DNA from: CAZJLN01 sp964540765
Lineage (GTDB): Bacteria; Chloroflexota; Anaerolineae; Anaerolineales; Anaerolineaceae
DNA: 22,452 bases
NCBI GenBank assembly: GCA_964540765.1
Contig: CAZINW010000035.1
Location: 1-22,452 of the forward strand
Direction of reading: 5' to 3'
The position numbers and the translations under genes are program-made. The notes under the pieces were generated by a model. It saw only the letters and a program-made list of their open reading frames with translations. It ran no database searches and was not told the DNA's origin. Below are positions 14,275 through 22,116 of this stretch, piece by piece (position 1 is the stretch's first letter; each line of letters starts with the position of its first letter).

Positions 14275-15189
14275 TCAATAACTCCCATAGTCCACCGGAT
14301 GGCTCAGGTTGGGCTTTGGCTTCAAGCGCTTGTGCACGTCCTCACCCAATTTCTGCCAGTATTCATTGCGATCTTTCACGCCAAAAACCCATTCATCCAG
14401 GTAGGCTTGCATGGATTGGCGATCTTTGCTAAGCTCCTCCCACACCAGGTAAAAATCATTGTCACGATCGTAATAACCCTGGGTGTAGGATGGATGGGCG
14501 CAGTAAGGCACATGGCAGACCGCATCCACAATGAGACCCGGAATGAGGGTGCGGTTGGGATCCGAGCGGATGATGTCTTCGCTCACGATTTCCTCGGTGG
14601 TAAGGATGACATGTTCCGCAGCAAAAGCCGCTTCCTTCTGCTCGCCCAAAATACCCCAGATGTGAGCATTGCCCTCTGCGTCGGCGCGCTGCACATGCAC
14701 AATCGTCACGTCGGGCAGCAGTGGTGGCACCACCACCACTTCCTCCCCGCTGTAAGGGTCAGTCACCCGCCTGTAATTGGGATTGACACGCTCCAGGTCG
14801 ACCGCACCGGTCTGCTTCATTGGCATGAAGGGCAAACCGCTGGCACCTGCCTGCAGCCGGCTGATCATACTGAAGTGTGAATACTCTTCCCACTCCAGGC
14901 TGCCTTCTTCCATGGCGGTGCGCAGCCATTTCAGCGATCCGACACCCGGGTTACCCACATAAGAAAAGATCACCTTGCTGGCACAGCCGGCGGCTACCAT
15001 CAGGTCATAGATCAGGTCAGGGGTGGCGCGTGCCAGGGTGAGGTTCTTACGCCCCTGACGGATGATCTCATGCCCCGCTGCAAAGGGGATCAGGTGGGTA
15101 AACCCGGCCGCATAAACCAGGTCACCGTCGTGCACATAAGTTTGTATGGCTTCCTTCAATGAAACGACTTTATTCATCATCTCTCTCAT
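14275..15189 (-). CDS. CoA-transferase subunit A (GctA-like)
   Basis: A 304-aa alpha subunit that pairs with the following gene. It shows the family N-terminal pattern DGDLVYAAGFTHLIPFAAGHE (from about residue 21), LTLARATPDLIYDLMVAAG, IFSYVGNPGVG and, in the middle, VVVPPLLPDVTIVHVQRADAEGNA, typical of glutaconate and related CoA-transferases. The C-terminal ~60 residues (YDRDNDFYLVWEELSKD onward) resemble the end of GctA-type chains. Three in-frame ATGs (15189, 15180, 15177) are possible. The first is listed because GGA lies about 7 nt before it; the others have a GAGAG stretch too close for good spacing. It overlaps the end of the small membrane-protein gene (stop at 15170), so translation is probably coupled. 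Physiological acid substrates are unknown. Confidence 0.88.
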   Translation of the reverse strand: MREMMNKVVSLKEAIQTYVHDGDLVYAAGFTHLIPFAAGHEIIRQGRKNLTLARATPDLIYDLMVAAGCASKVIFSYVGNPGVGSLKWLRTAMEEGSLEWEEYSHFSMISRLQAGASGLPFMPMKQTGAVDLERVNPNYRRVTDPYSGEEVVVVPPLLPDVTIVHVQRADAEGNAHIWGILGEQKEAAFAAEHVILTTEEIVSEDIIRSDPNRTLIPGLIVDAVCHVPYCAHPSYTQGYYDRDNDFYLVWEELSKDRQSMQAYLDEWVFGVKDRNEYWQKLGEDVHKRLKPKPNLSHPVDYGSY

Positions 15190-15412
15190 TCATGATCCAG
15201 GATTTGTGCTCTCCCCTTGTTTTTTTAGCTTTCTTTGCGCTCACGGTTACGGCGCTGCGCCGAATGAGCAGCCCGATTAAAAACACAAGCACGCCCAGGA
15301 AAGTATAGCCGCCGGCATGGGCAATTTCCTTATGGGTAAAAAGCAGGTAAAGCACCGCCACCCCACCCACAATCATCAATAAACTTCCAAGGCGTGAAAA
15401 AATGGATTTCAT
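15170..15412 (-). CDS. Small two-helix membrane protein
   Basis: An 80-aa protein with two hydrophobic segments (about 9-26 and 33-50) separated by a short loop (THKEIAHAGGYT). A strongly basic stretch (RR, then KKAKKTR) and an acidic end follow. This pattern predicts a hairpin in the membrane with its charged tail in the cytoplasm. No family is recognised. It overlaps the start of CoA-transferase A by up to 20 nt and lies 93 bp after the aldehyde dehydrogenase, so it is probably co-transcribed. The ribosome binding site is weak. The overlap and the clear membrane pattern argue that it is real rather than chance. Confidence 0.6.
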   Translation of the reverse strand: MKSIFSRLGSLLMIVGGVAVLYLLFTHKEIAHAGGYTFLGVLVFLIGLLIRRSAVTVSAKKAKKTRGEHKSWIMNERDDE

Positions 15413-15505
15413 TTTGGTTCAATCGCCAAGATAAACCGGATCACGCAAATCATTTCAGGTCGTCATCTGGTCTTATCCCATACAGTTAATTTTATTCCAC
15501 AACGC

Positions 15506-17092
15506 CTAAAGGCGCTTTACCAGCGTGCGGCTCTGCTCGTGCATGTAAAGCTGCACATAGTAGAGACCACCGCTGTTCTTTCCGCTGGAACCCGAGCCTT
15601 TCCAACCGCCAAAGGGCTGGAAACCTGGCCATGCACCCGTGGTGGATCCCTGCGGTCGGTTGGCATAGACCGTGCCGGCCTGGATGTTGTCAAAGAACCA
15701 GTCCACCTCGTCCTGCGTGCCATAAAAGCCTGCGGTGAGACCGTAATCCACATCATTTGCCAGAGTCATGGCTTCGTCCAGGTCTTTGACGGGCGCCACC
15801 ATCACGATGGGCACAAACATTTCCTGTTTCCAGAGTGGATGATCCAGGGGCACATCCGCAACGATGGTCGGCGCACAGAAATAGCCTTTGGCATAGTCGC
15901 CTTCAGTCAGTACTTTTCCACCAGTGAGGATCGTGCCGGCAGCAGAGAGTTCCGCAATGAATTTCTGGTAATCGGCATAGCTTTTCTTATTGATCACCGG
16001 ACCCATGTAGGTTTGGCGCTCGGTCGGGTCTCCGACGGTGAGCAATTGGGTCTGTTCGACCATGCGCTTGGTGAGCTGCTCGTAAATTGGTTCCTCGATA
16101 AAGACGCGAGAACCGGCAGAACATTTCTGCCCCTGCAAACCAAAAGCAGAGCGGACGGTGCCAAGAGCTGCATCTTCCAGGACGGCATTGCGGGAGACGA
16201 TGGTGGGGTTCTTGCCACCCAACTCCAGGATGGTCGGGCGTACATAGCGACCGCCGCCAAAGGTGCTGTAAAGATCCATGCCAACTTCATAGGAGCCGGT
16301 GAAGGTGATGCCAGCCACATCTCGGTTATCCGTCAGGGTTTTGCCAACGGTGGCGCCGGGTCCTGTCACCAGGTTGAAAACGCCATCCGGGATGCCCGCC
16401 TGGCGCATGCAGTCCACCATCAGCGAGCTGGACCAGCAGGTATCCGAAGCGGGCTTCATCACCACGGTGTTGCCTGCCGCCAGTGCAGCGCCTGCAGGTC
16501 CAAAGGTCAGGGCGCATGGGAAGTTGAAGGGGCTGATCACCACCCAGACGCCATACGGTTTGAGTATGGATTGGTTGGTGGAAACAAAATCAGCCAAAGG
16601 ATCAGTGCCCATCTGCCTGACAAAGCCACCATTGGCTTCCATTTGCCTGCAGGCATAGCGCACCAGGTCGGCTGCTTCAGCCACTTCGCCCAAGGCTTCC
16701 GTGCGGTTCTTGCCAACCTCGAGGACCATGGCGGCGCTGATCTCGTAAATGCGCTCGTCGATGATGTCGGCAAATTTGCGTAAAAGATAAACCCTCTCCC
16801 CCCAATTCATCCTGCTCCAGGCAGGGAAGGTGGTTTTGGCGGCTGCGATGGCATCTTCAGCATCCTGCGCCGTGCCTTTCTGGAAGGTGGCAAGGTGCCA
16901 ATCCGCATTGATGGGTGAATGTGCATAATGCTTATCAGCAGCAAAACGCTCTTTCCCACCGATCAGCATGGGGTATTCCCTGCCAAGATTAGCTTTCAGC
17001 TTTTCAAGTGCTCCAGAAAAGCGTGTGTGTAATTCTTCGGGGGGGTTGAACATGGTACTATATGTGAGTTTAAAGGAAGTTTCTTCAGTCAT
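15506..17092 (-). CDS. Aldehyde dehydrogenase, 1-pyrroline-5-carboxylate dehydrogenase-like
   Basis: A 528-aa NAD(P)-dependent aldehyde dehydrogenase. Catalytic residues are C324 (GLQGQKCSAGSR), E290 (LELGGKNP), N190 (SPFNFPCALT) and K213 (VVMKPASDT). The length, the ~40-residue N-terminal extension and FGLQGQKCSA point to the P5C dehydrogenase (RocA/PruA) branch, which oxidises glutamate semialdehyde to glutamate. The C-terminal part (FGGWKGSGSSGKNSGGLYYVQLY) differs from classical RocA, so other semialdehydes are possible. The start at 17092 has GGAGGA about 10 nt upstream. It lies on the same strand as, and 93 bp upstream of, the small membrane protein and CoA-transferase genes. A 203-bp gap separates it from the ThiF-like gene upstream. 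Confidence 0.9.
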   Translation of the reverse strand: MTEETSFKLTYSTMFNPPEELHTRFSGALEKLKANLGREYPMLIGGKERFAADKHYAHSPINADWHLATFQKGTAQDAEDAIAAAKTTFPAWSRMNWGERVYLLRKFADIIDERIYEISAAMVLEVGKNRTEALGEVAEAADLVRYACRQMEANGGFVRQMGTDPLADFVSTNQSILKPYGVWVVISPFNFPCALTFGPAGAALAAGNTVVMKPASDTCWSSSLMVDCMRQAGIPDGVFNLVTGPGATVGKTLTDNRDVAGITFTGSYEVGMDLYSTFGGGRYVRPTILELGGKNPTIVSRNAVLEDAALGTVRSAFGLQGQKCSAGSRVFIEEPIYEQLTKRMVEQTQLLTVGDPTERQTYMGPVINKKSYADYQKFIAELSAAGTILTGGKVLTEGDYAKGYFCAPTIVADVPLDHPLWKQEMFVPIVMVAPVKDLDEAMTLANDVDYGLTAGFYGTQDEVDWFFDNIQAGTVYANRPQGSTTGAWPGFQPFGGWKGSGSSGKNSGGLYYVQLYMHEQSRTLVKRL

Positions 17093-17232
17093 TCAGGGTA
17101 TTCCTCCAGAAACATTGGTTAAGTACTGACCATTTTATCATAATTGAATGACAGTGATACCTTCCCGTGCTCTACAGGTGTTAAATTCACATTGAAAATA
17201 TGATCCGTTTTCTTCGAAAGAGCCCTTTGTAG

Positions 17233-17264
17233 TCAGGTTTATTTATCCCCAGTTCATTTCTGGG
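17233..17264. repeat. Interspersed hairpin repeat, copy 2 (uninterrupted)
   Basis: A 32-bp copy of the sequence at 7172-7203 (31 of 32 identical). Its CCCCAG (17247-17252) and CTGGGG (17260-17265) arms form a perfect 6-bp stem with a 7-nt loop. No insertion is present at its 5' edge. It lies in the gap between the ThiF-like gene and the aldehyde dehydrogenase. Confidence 0.85.
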
Positions 17265-17276
17265 GCCAACCTGGCA

Positions 17277-17295
17277 GTCACCTTGGAAAGGTGAC
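17277..17295 (-). terminator. Hairpin right after the ThiF-like gene
   Basis: GTCACCTT (17277-17284) and AAGGTGAC (17288-17295) form a perfect 8-bp stem with a 3-nt loop, immediately past the ThiF stop codon. With the stem at 17247-17265 it makes a double hairpin at the end of the AOR operon. No U-tract is present, so termination efficiency is uncertain. Confidence 0.5.
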
Positions 17296-17994
17296 CTACA
17301 CAGGTTTGCCAGGAAGGTAAATGCGCTCAAACGTATTGTTTAAGAGGTCGATTTGCAGCAACTCGCCCTTAAGCGTCTGATGCCTGAGCAGAAGTTTGAC
17401 CGCTTCGGAAGCCTGGACTGACGCAACCAGTGAGGCCGTGAATGGAAGATTGCCTGTTACTGTCTCCGCGCCTTTTTCGACATCCGTCTTGCCATAAAGT
17501 ATGTTGAGCAGATCTTCACCCGGTTGAATGACGCACACCTGCCCACACCAACCGGCGATGGCGCCATGCACGAGAGGGATGCCCATCTCTTTGGCAGCCT
17601 TTTGCAATAACATGCGTGAGGAAACGTTGTCGAGGGCGTCAATGACGACATTGCAGCCCTGCATCAGACTGGCTGCATTTTCCTGCGTGAGGAAAGTTTC
17701 CACCCCCTCAACAGTGATCAGCGGGTTGACTGCCAGCATGCGCTGCCGGGCTGCCAGCACTTTGGGTTTGCCAAGATTCATCTGTGAACTCAGAAGTTGG
17801 CGGTTGAGATTGCTTTCTTCAAAAACTTCTCCGTCAACTGCAATGATATGCCCTACTCCCAATCGTCCCAAACATTCAATGACATAGCCGCCCAAGCCAC
17901 CACAACCCACCACGAGTACCCTTTTGTCCGTAAGGGTGGATTGCTCCGCCTCTGTTATGGCATTATGATTACGACTGTAGCGTTTGTGTTCCAC
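17296..17994 (-). CDS. ThiF/MoeB/HesA-family adenylyltransferase, short zinc-less type
   Basis: A 232-aa E1-like enzyme expected to adenylate the C-terminal glycine of the ubiquitin-like protein encoded just before it. Seen are the N-terminal RYSRN (5-9), the ATP-binding loop VVGCGGLGGYV (28-38), D54 (VDGEVFEESNLNRQ), N62, R65, K78 and DALDNVSSR (119-127). The CxxC pairs that bind zinc in E. coli MoeB and ThiF are missing, as is the cysteine of the crossover loop; the corresponding stretch reads KGAETVTGNLPFT (174-186). Two cysteines remain as CGQVC (150-154). The start is a GTG 1 nt past the MoaD-like stop. As the last gene of the AOR operon it probably serves dithiolene formation of the tungsten or molybdenum cofactor. 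Confidence 0.85.
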   Translation of the reverse strand: MEHKRYSRNHNAITEAEQSTLTDKRVLVVGCGGLGGYVIECLGRLGVGHIIAVDGEVFEESNLNRQLLSSQMNLGKPKVLAARQRMLAVNPLITVEGVETFLTQENAASLMQGCNVVIDALDNVSSRMLLQKAAKEMGIPLVHGAIAGWCGQVCVIQPGEDLLNILYGKTDVEKGAETVTGNLPFTASLVASVQASEAVKLLLRHQTLKGELLQIDLLNNTFERIYLPGKPV

Positions 17995-17995
17995 T

Positions 17996-18193
17996 TTACC
18001 CGCCTGCCATCAGGTGCAAGACCAGCACTTCATCGCCATCATTGATCGCAAAAGCTTGGTATTGTTCTTCCGGCACGTAAACGCCGTTGACGCGCACAAT
18101 GATATGCCTGAAAGTGAACTGCTTCTCATCCAGGAGGTTTTGCATGGTCATGCCTTGATGCCAGAGATGCTCTTTAGTGTTGACTGTGATCAT
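17996..18193 (-). CDS. MoaD/ThiS-family sulfur-carrier protein
   Basis: A 65-aa beta-grasp protein that ends exactly in Gly-Gly (HLMAGG), the feature needed for adenylation and thiocarboxylate formation. The middle reads IIVRVNGVYVPEEQYQAFAINDGDEVLVLHL, the usual ThiS/MoaD strand-turn pattern with a DGDEV turn. It overlaps the AOR stop codon by 4 nt (ATGA) and is followed after 1 nt by the ThiF-like gene. The fixed order AOR, carrier, E1 suggests it supplies sulfur for the pterin cofactor of that AOR rather than for thiamine. ThiS and MoaD cannot be told apart by sequence alone at this length. Confidence 0.85.
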   Translation of the reverse strand: MITVNTKEHLWHQGMTMQNLLDEKQFTFRHIIVRVNGVYVPEEQYQAFAINDGDEVLVLHLMAGG

Positions 18194-20322
18194 AAGTGTG
18201 GCTCAATCACTTCAAGCAGGATGGGCAGGTCCATGCCGATCTCTTTCAAATGTTCGGGTTTCGGTACGCCATCCTTGGTCCAACCGCGGCGCTTGTAAAC
18301 TGCATCGGTGAGCAGTTCAAACTGCTTTTCACGATAAGTGCGGGTGACGGCGATCTTCTCGTCCAGGGTCATCGCATCGGGGTCAAGCCCCTGCTGTTCG
18401 CGCAGTTGCTTGTCATAGCGCTCCTGGCGCGAGAGGTACTCCTCGCGCGTCACAGGACCCAACGAACGATAGGGCGCATTGTCATGCTGGCGCAGACCCT
18501 TGCCCATGCGAATATTGAAAATACGCTGGAAATTATAAACACGCTCGGATTGGATGATCAATTCATCCTTATCAATCTTTTTGCCGGTGACAGCATTAAA
18601 AATATCGACATAATTCTGAACATGCTCCGGCACCTTGGCAGGCGTATCTGTTCTGTAATTGTCGGCAGGTACAATGTCATTCCAGGGGAGTTTGCACAAG
18701 CCGCACAAGCCAAACCAGGTACGGAACATGGGGTAATAGAAGAGTGCATAAGCCTTGTCTTCAAAGGTCGGGATCTGGTTGTTGACCATGTCCATGAAAA
18801 TGAGCCAGGCTTCATCATGCTGGGGACCTTTATTGGTCAGGGCAAAGCCTCCCTGCTGTGCCAGGCTCTCTTTATGCAGGTATTCTGAATACTCAAGACC
18901 CTTGTTTTCCATGCCGATATCGTTCAGCAGTTTCTCGTTTGCGCCAAAGCGCTCAACAAATAATGGTTTGAGCTTTTTAATACCCAAACCGACAATTGGA
19001 CCAAATCCATCACCGCGGGACATTTGATGGAGCAGTTCGAGGACGGCTTTGCTGTTGCCAAAGTGCAGGTCAAGCCCGCCCATATCCTCGCGGGTGATCT
19101 GACCGCGCTCGTAGCACTCCATGATGAAGGCGACTGTGGTGGCAAAGGAGATCAGGTCAATGCCGTAGGTATCACAGTAGAAGTTTTCTTCCAGGATGGC
19201 TTGCGGGTCAAAAATGCCCAGGTTGGAACCCAGTCCGGCAGCACATTCATATTCCGGTCCATCCACCGTAACGCACTGACCGGCATACGGTCCCGTCAGC
19301 AGCGGGAAGTGATCGGCTGTCTTGGCACAGGACATGGTGCAGCCAAGCCAGCAGCCATCGTGAATGCCCTGGGTAAGATACTCATTGATGAATACTTCCG
19401 GTGCAATCTTGTGGGCTTCAGGGTCACTGCCGGTTTGAAAATTGCGCGTGGGCAGCAGGTCATATTGATTCATGATCATGATCGTATTGGCAGTGCCGAT
19501 CTTGCGCATGGAGCTCTGCTTGTGATCCAGGTCATGCATTTCCTTGTGATACTTGACGCCGATGCGGTTAATGGTGGCAAGATCGGCGGGGTTGTTGGAG
19601 TTGCCCTTGATGCCTTTGAATTTCACCACCAGCGCCTTTATATGCTTATCGCGGAAAATGGTGCCGAGTCCACCGCGGGCAGCCTGTTTAAAGCGTGTCG
19701 TTTTCCTGCGCGGGTCATAGAATGAGAAATTCAACATACCCATGAGCACATGCCTGGCAGCACTACCGGAAGAAACCACGGAAACGTTGACTTTGTCTTC
19801 CTCGCTGTCTGCATACCTTGAAGTTAGTTCTTCTGCCAGCAGGTGAGAGTCTTCGGGAAGTTCAGCAGCTTCTTCGATGGAGAGGGTGCCCTTATTTCCA
19901 TCAACGAAAATAAGAATATCTGTATCCGCCTTACCCTGCAGTTCAAGCGCATCCCATCCGGAGAATTTGAGCAAAGGTCCGAAATAGCCACCCACATTGC
20001 TGTCGATGGGGATATCTGTCAACGAGGAGATGGCACAAACCAGCGTTTTGCCAGTGCCGGAATACTGGGTGATACCGCCCAAAGGACCAGCGCTCATCAC
20101 AATCTCGTTTTCAGGTGAATCCCAGTGCGTCTCAGGGGTGACAGCGTGCCAGAGGTACCACAAATCGAACCCTTTGCCGCCAACGAACTTATCCTTGATG
20201 AACTCGGTGACTTCTTTTTCCTCAATGCGCAAATCGCCCACGTTAATGTAAAGGGATTTACCGGAATAGCCTTTGTCGATTTTGGCAGGGGTGTATTTAT
20301 ATTCTTTAAGAACAGTTCCCAT
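18190..20322 (-). CDS. Aldehyde:ferredoxin oxidoreductase family, tungsten-pterin catalytic subunit
   Basis: A 710-aa AOR-family enzyme. These carry a tungsten (or molybdenum) bis-pyranopterin and one [4Fe-4S] cluster, and interconvert aldehydes and carboxylic acids with low-potential electrons. The N-terminal domain shows FVGGKGFDLWYLW (47-59), MSAGPLGG (76-83), YSGTGKT (87-93) and QAARGGLGTIFRDK (213-226), typical pterin-binding segments. Cluster cysteines are C324, C328 and C332 (CWLGCTMSC), with a distant C540 or C543 (FGLCGLCKL). The classical spacing for the first three is Cx2Cx3C, so the Cx3Cx3C here is unusual. At about 100 residues longer than archaeal AORs it has extra C-terminal sequence. 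Start: AAGGAG lies 9 nt before the ATG at 20322. It forms an operon with the Fe-S protein 13 nt upstream and the MoaD-like gene it overlaps. Confidence 0.92.
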   Translation of the reverse strand: MGTVLKEYKYTPAKIDKGYSGKSLYINVGDLRIEEKEVTEFIKDKFVGGKGFDLWYLWHAVTPETHWDSPENEIVMSAGPLGGITQYSGTGKTLVCAISSLTDIPIDSNVGGYFGPLLKFSGWDALELQGKADTDILIFVDGNKGTLSIEEAAELPEDSHLLAEELTSRYADSEEDKVNVSVVSSGSAARHVLMGMLNFSFYDPRRKTTRFKQAARGGLGTIFRDKHIKALVVKFKGIKGNSNNPADLATINRIGVKYHKEMHDLDHKQSSMRKIGTANTIMIMNQYDLLPTRNFQTGSDPEAHKIAPEVFINEYLTQGIHDGCWLGCTMSCAKTADHFPLLTGPYAGQCVTVDGPEYECAAGLGSNLGIFDPQAILEENFYCDTYGIDLISFATTVAFIMECYERGQITREDMGGLDLHFGNSKAVLELLHQMSRGDGFGPIVGLGIKKLKPLFVERFGANEKLLNDIGMENKGLEYSEYLHKESLAQQGGFALTNKGPQHDEAWLIFMDMVNNQIPTFEDKAYALFYYPMFRTWFGLCGLCKLPWNDIVPADNYRTDTPAKVPEHVQNYVDIFNAVTGKKIDKDELIIQSERVYNFQRIFNIRMGKGLRQHDNAPYRSLGPVTREEYLSRQERYDKQLREQQGLDPDAMTLDEKIAVTRTYREKQFELLTDAVYKRRGWTKDGVPKPEHLKEIGMDLPILLEVIEPHL

Positions 20323-20335
20323 GAAATTCTTCTCC

Positions 20336-20725
20336 TTATGCCTTGCTCACCAGAATCTCAAGCGCACCTTCCGGGCATGCCTTCACACAGATGCTGCAGG
20401 CAATGCACTTGAATGGCTCAGTCAGATCGTCGGTGTAGAACATTGCCATTTCAGAACAGAAGCCCACGCAGCCGAGACAGCCAACACAGAGCTCCTTATT
20501 GATGCGCACAACGCCATTTTTATCACGGTAGATTGCATACGCCGTGCACATATTGATGCATTCGCCACACTGTGTGCATTTGATGGCACGGAAGGTATTG
20601 TCGTTGTTGATGATGCGGATCGCAGATTTGTTCCTGTCATCCGTTTTAAAATATGCTGTTGAACAGGCAATTTCACAGGCTCCGCAGCCCGTGCAAATCT
20701 CCTGTTTGCAGTGGAGAAGCTTCAT
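20336..20725 (-). CDS. AorB-like polyferredoxin with four [4Fe-4S] motifs
   Basis: A 129-aa iron-sulfur protein. Sixteen cysteines form four complete Cx2Cx2Cx3C motifs, at 11-21 (CTGCGACEIAC), 50-60 (CTQCGECINMC), 80-90 (CVGCLGCVGFC) and 107-117 (CIACSICVKAC), with one extra cysteine at 6. Only the last motif is followed by proline. The size and four-cluster layout match AorB of bacterial AORs, which passes electrons from the tungsten subunit, and more loosely HycB-type subunits. It is the first gene of the AOR operon and has its own promoter at 20760-20788. Ribosome binding site AAGGA precedes the ATG at 20725. No NAD- or FAD-binding AorC subunit is encoded beside it. Confidence 0.92.
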   Translation of the reverse strand: MKLLHCKQEICTGCGACEIACSTAYFKTDDRNKSAIRIINNDNTFRAIKCTQCGECINMCTAYAIYRDKNGVVRINKELCVGCLGCVGFCSEMAMFYTDDLTEPFKCIACSICVKACPEGALEILVSKA

Positions 20726-20759
20726 TAAGCGTGTCCTTCCTTCATAAAGTTTTGAGGGT

Positions 20760-20788
20760 ATTGTAGTTGAACCTATAGTTTACGTCAA
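20760..20788 (-). promoter_or_regulatory. Promoter of the AOR operon
   Basis: On the minus strand: TTGACG (20788-20783), a 17-bp spacer and TACAAT (20765-20760). The expected start site is near 20753, about 28 nt before the first gene. The rest of the gap up to 20974 shows nothing else recognisable. Confidence 0.7.
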
Positions 20789-20974
20789 CCATGGGCGCCG
20801 GATCGCTGTAGGTTGGGTGAAGGGGGCAGGAAAACCGTGGGGCTTCGTCACAAGTCAATACACCCCGAAACCCAATAACTGCAATCTTGGGATTTGGGAC
20901 ATGAATAGGTTATGACCACTGTGTAACGAATTCACTCATTTGTAGCCGCCCTTTGCCCAACCTGCTGACGTTCA

Positions 20975-21925
20975 TCACTCGCTGGAGTGATATTGTATAG
21001 GCTCAACCTCACGGTCAAGTTTGGTGGCGGTTTGTGCGAGACCATGGGGATAATAAAAAGTCTGGCGCAGGTGCCAGGTCAGGGGACCCTGGTGACGATA
21101 ACCCTGGTAGGTTCCCCAGAATTGACACAGACGGAACCAGAAGATGCTGCGCAGGTTGGGCCATAGAACACCCTGGCGGGCTGCATGCCTGATATCACTG
21201 GAAATATTGCTGGTTGACAAACGCAGAAAATCAAGCAGGTCAAATCTTTCCTGGTAGTAGATATGTTTGAAGGCGATGGCTTCGCGCTTATAGCGGTTGT
21301 AAACACCTTTGGGGGTCTCATGATGCACATGCACAATTTCGGCCTCGGGCGCATAATGGATCTTCAGCCCTTGATTCATCGCCCAGCGTGCCCACTCCAG
21401 GTCCTCCAGACCGGGCAAGGTTTCATTGTAGGGATGCTGCAGGGCAAGCTCCCGACGTACGGTTGCATTGGCGTTATTGCAGAAGGGTGTATTTTGATAC
21501 TGCTGGGTGACATCCGGATACCAGCGTGCAAAAATTTGGTGCTCCGAGAATTTTGTGTCGTCGCCCCCGCGTTGCTTCCCATATGTCAGCGCAACCTGTG
21601 CGTCAGCAAATGGAGATAATAACTTCTCCAACCAGTCCGGGTAAACAGGGTAGACATGTGCACTGGCAAAGACGATCAGGTCTGATTGGGCATGCTGGAT
21701 GCCCCGGTTGATGGAGCGCCCAAAGGTGAATTCCTGGGGAGAGATATTGACGATGTTGACCGGGTAGCGCGAGGCGATCGATACCGTCGCATCGCTTGAG
21801 CCAGAGTCAACGAGGATGATCTCAACATCTTTGACCGTCTGGAGCATGATGCCTTCCAGTAGACGACCAATATGCTTTTCCTCATTATAGGAACGGATAA
21901 TGATTGAACATCGCGGTTGTGACAA
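20975..21925 (-). CDS. Family 2 glycosyltransferase
   Basis: A 316-aa GT-A fold glycosyltransferase of family 2. The N-terminal CSIIIRSYNEEKHIGRLLE (6-24), then IILVDSGSSDAT (36-47) and FGRSINRGI (68-76), form the nucleotide-sugar half. The usual DxD-like metal site is replaced by FASAHVYP (86-93). The catalytic base region is GLEDLEWARWAM (172-183). The C-terminal ~100 residues are basic and aromatic, without membrane segments. Similar genes act in surface polysaccharide synthesis, for example rhamnosyl transfer; the sugar and acceptor are unknown. The start is a TTG at 21925 with AAGG 7 nt upstream; no nearby in-frame ATG precedes the conserved beta strand. A weak promoter (TTGAAC, 18 bp, TATAGC) may lie upstream. 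Confidence 0.9.
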   Translation of the reverse strand: MSQPRCSIIIRSYNEEKHIGRLLEGIMLQTVKDVEIILVDSGSSDATVSIASRYPVNIVNISPQEFTFGRSINRGIQHAQSDLIVFASAHVYPVYPDWLEKLLSPFADAQVALTYGKQRGGDDTKFSEHQIFARWYPDVTQQYQNTPFCNNANATVRRELALQHPYNETLPGLEDLEWARWAMNQGLKIHYAPEAEIVHVHHETPKGVYNRYKREAIAFKHIYYQERFDLLDFLRLSTSNISSDIRHAARQGVLWPNLRSIFWFRLCQFWGTYQGYRHQGPLTWHLRQTFYYPHGLAQTATKLDREVEPIQYHSSE

Positions 21926-22116
21926 TTTCGTACCTTCAATAAAACAGTGCTATATGATCTCACCTGAAGCAGGTTCAAAGGAATATATTATACATTAATA
22001 ATCCATCCGTCAATAAAACGCAACCCATAGTGACCGTTACAGAACTGGTAAAAAAGGGTATAAAAGGAAATCCGGGAAGATTAGGCAATCCTCCCGGAAA
22101 TCCAAACAGGAGACAC

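Noticed and set aside
13791..14432. 213-aa plus-strand frame across the CoA-transferase genes
   Set aside because: Antisense to two well-supported subunits and without any domain signal.
15539..16783. 414-aa open frame on the plus strand
   Set aside because: Antisense to the aldehyde dehydrogenase, with no recognisable domain and no ribosome binding site.
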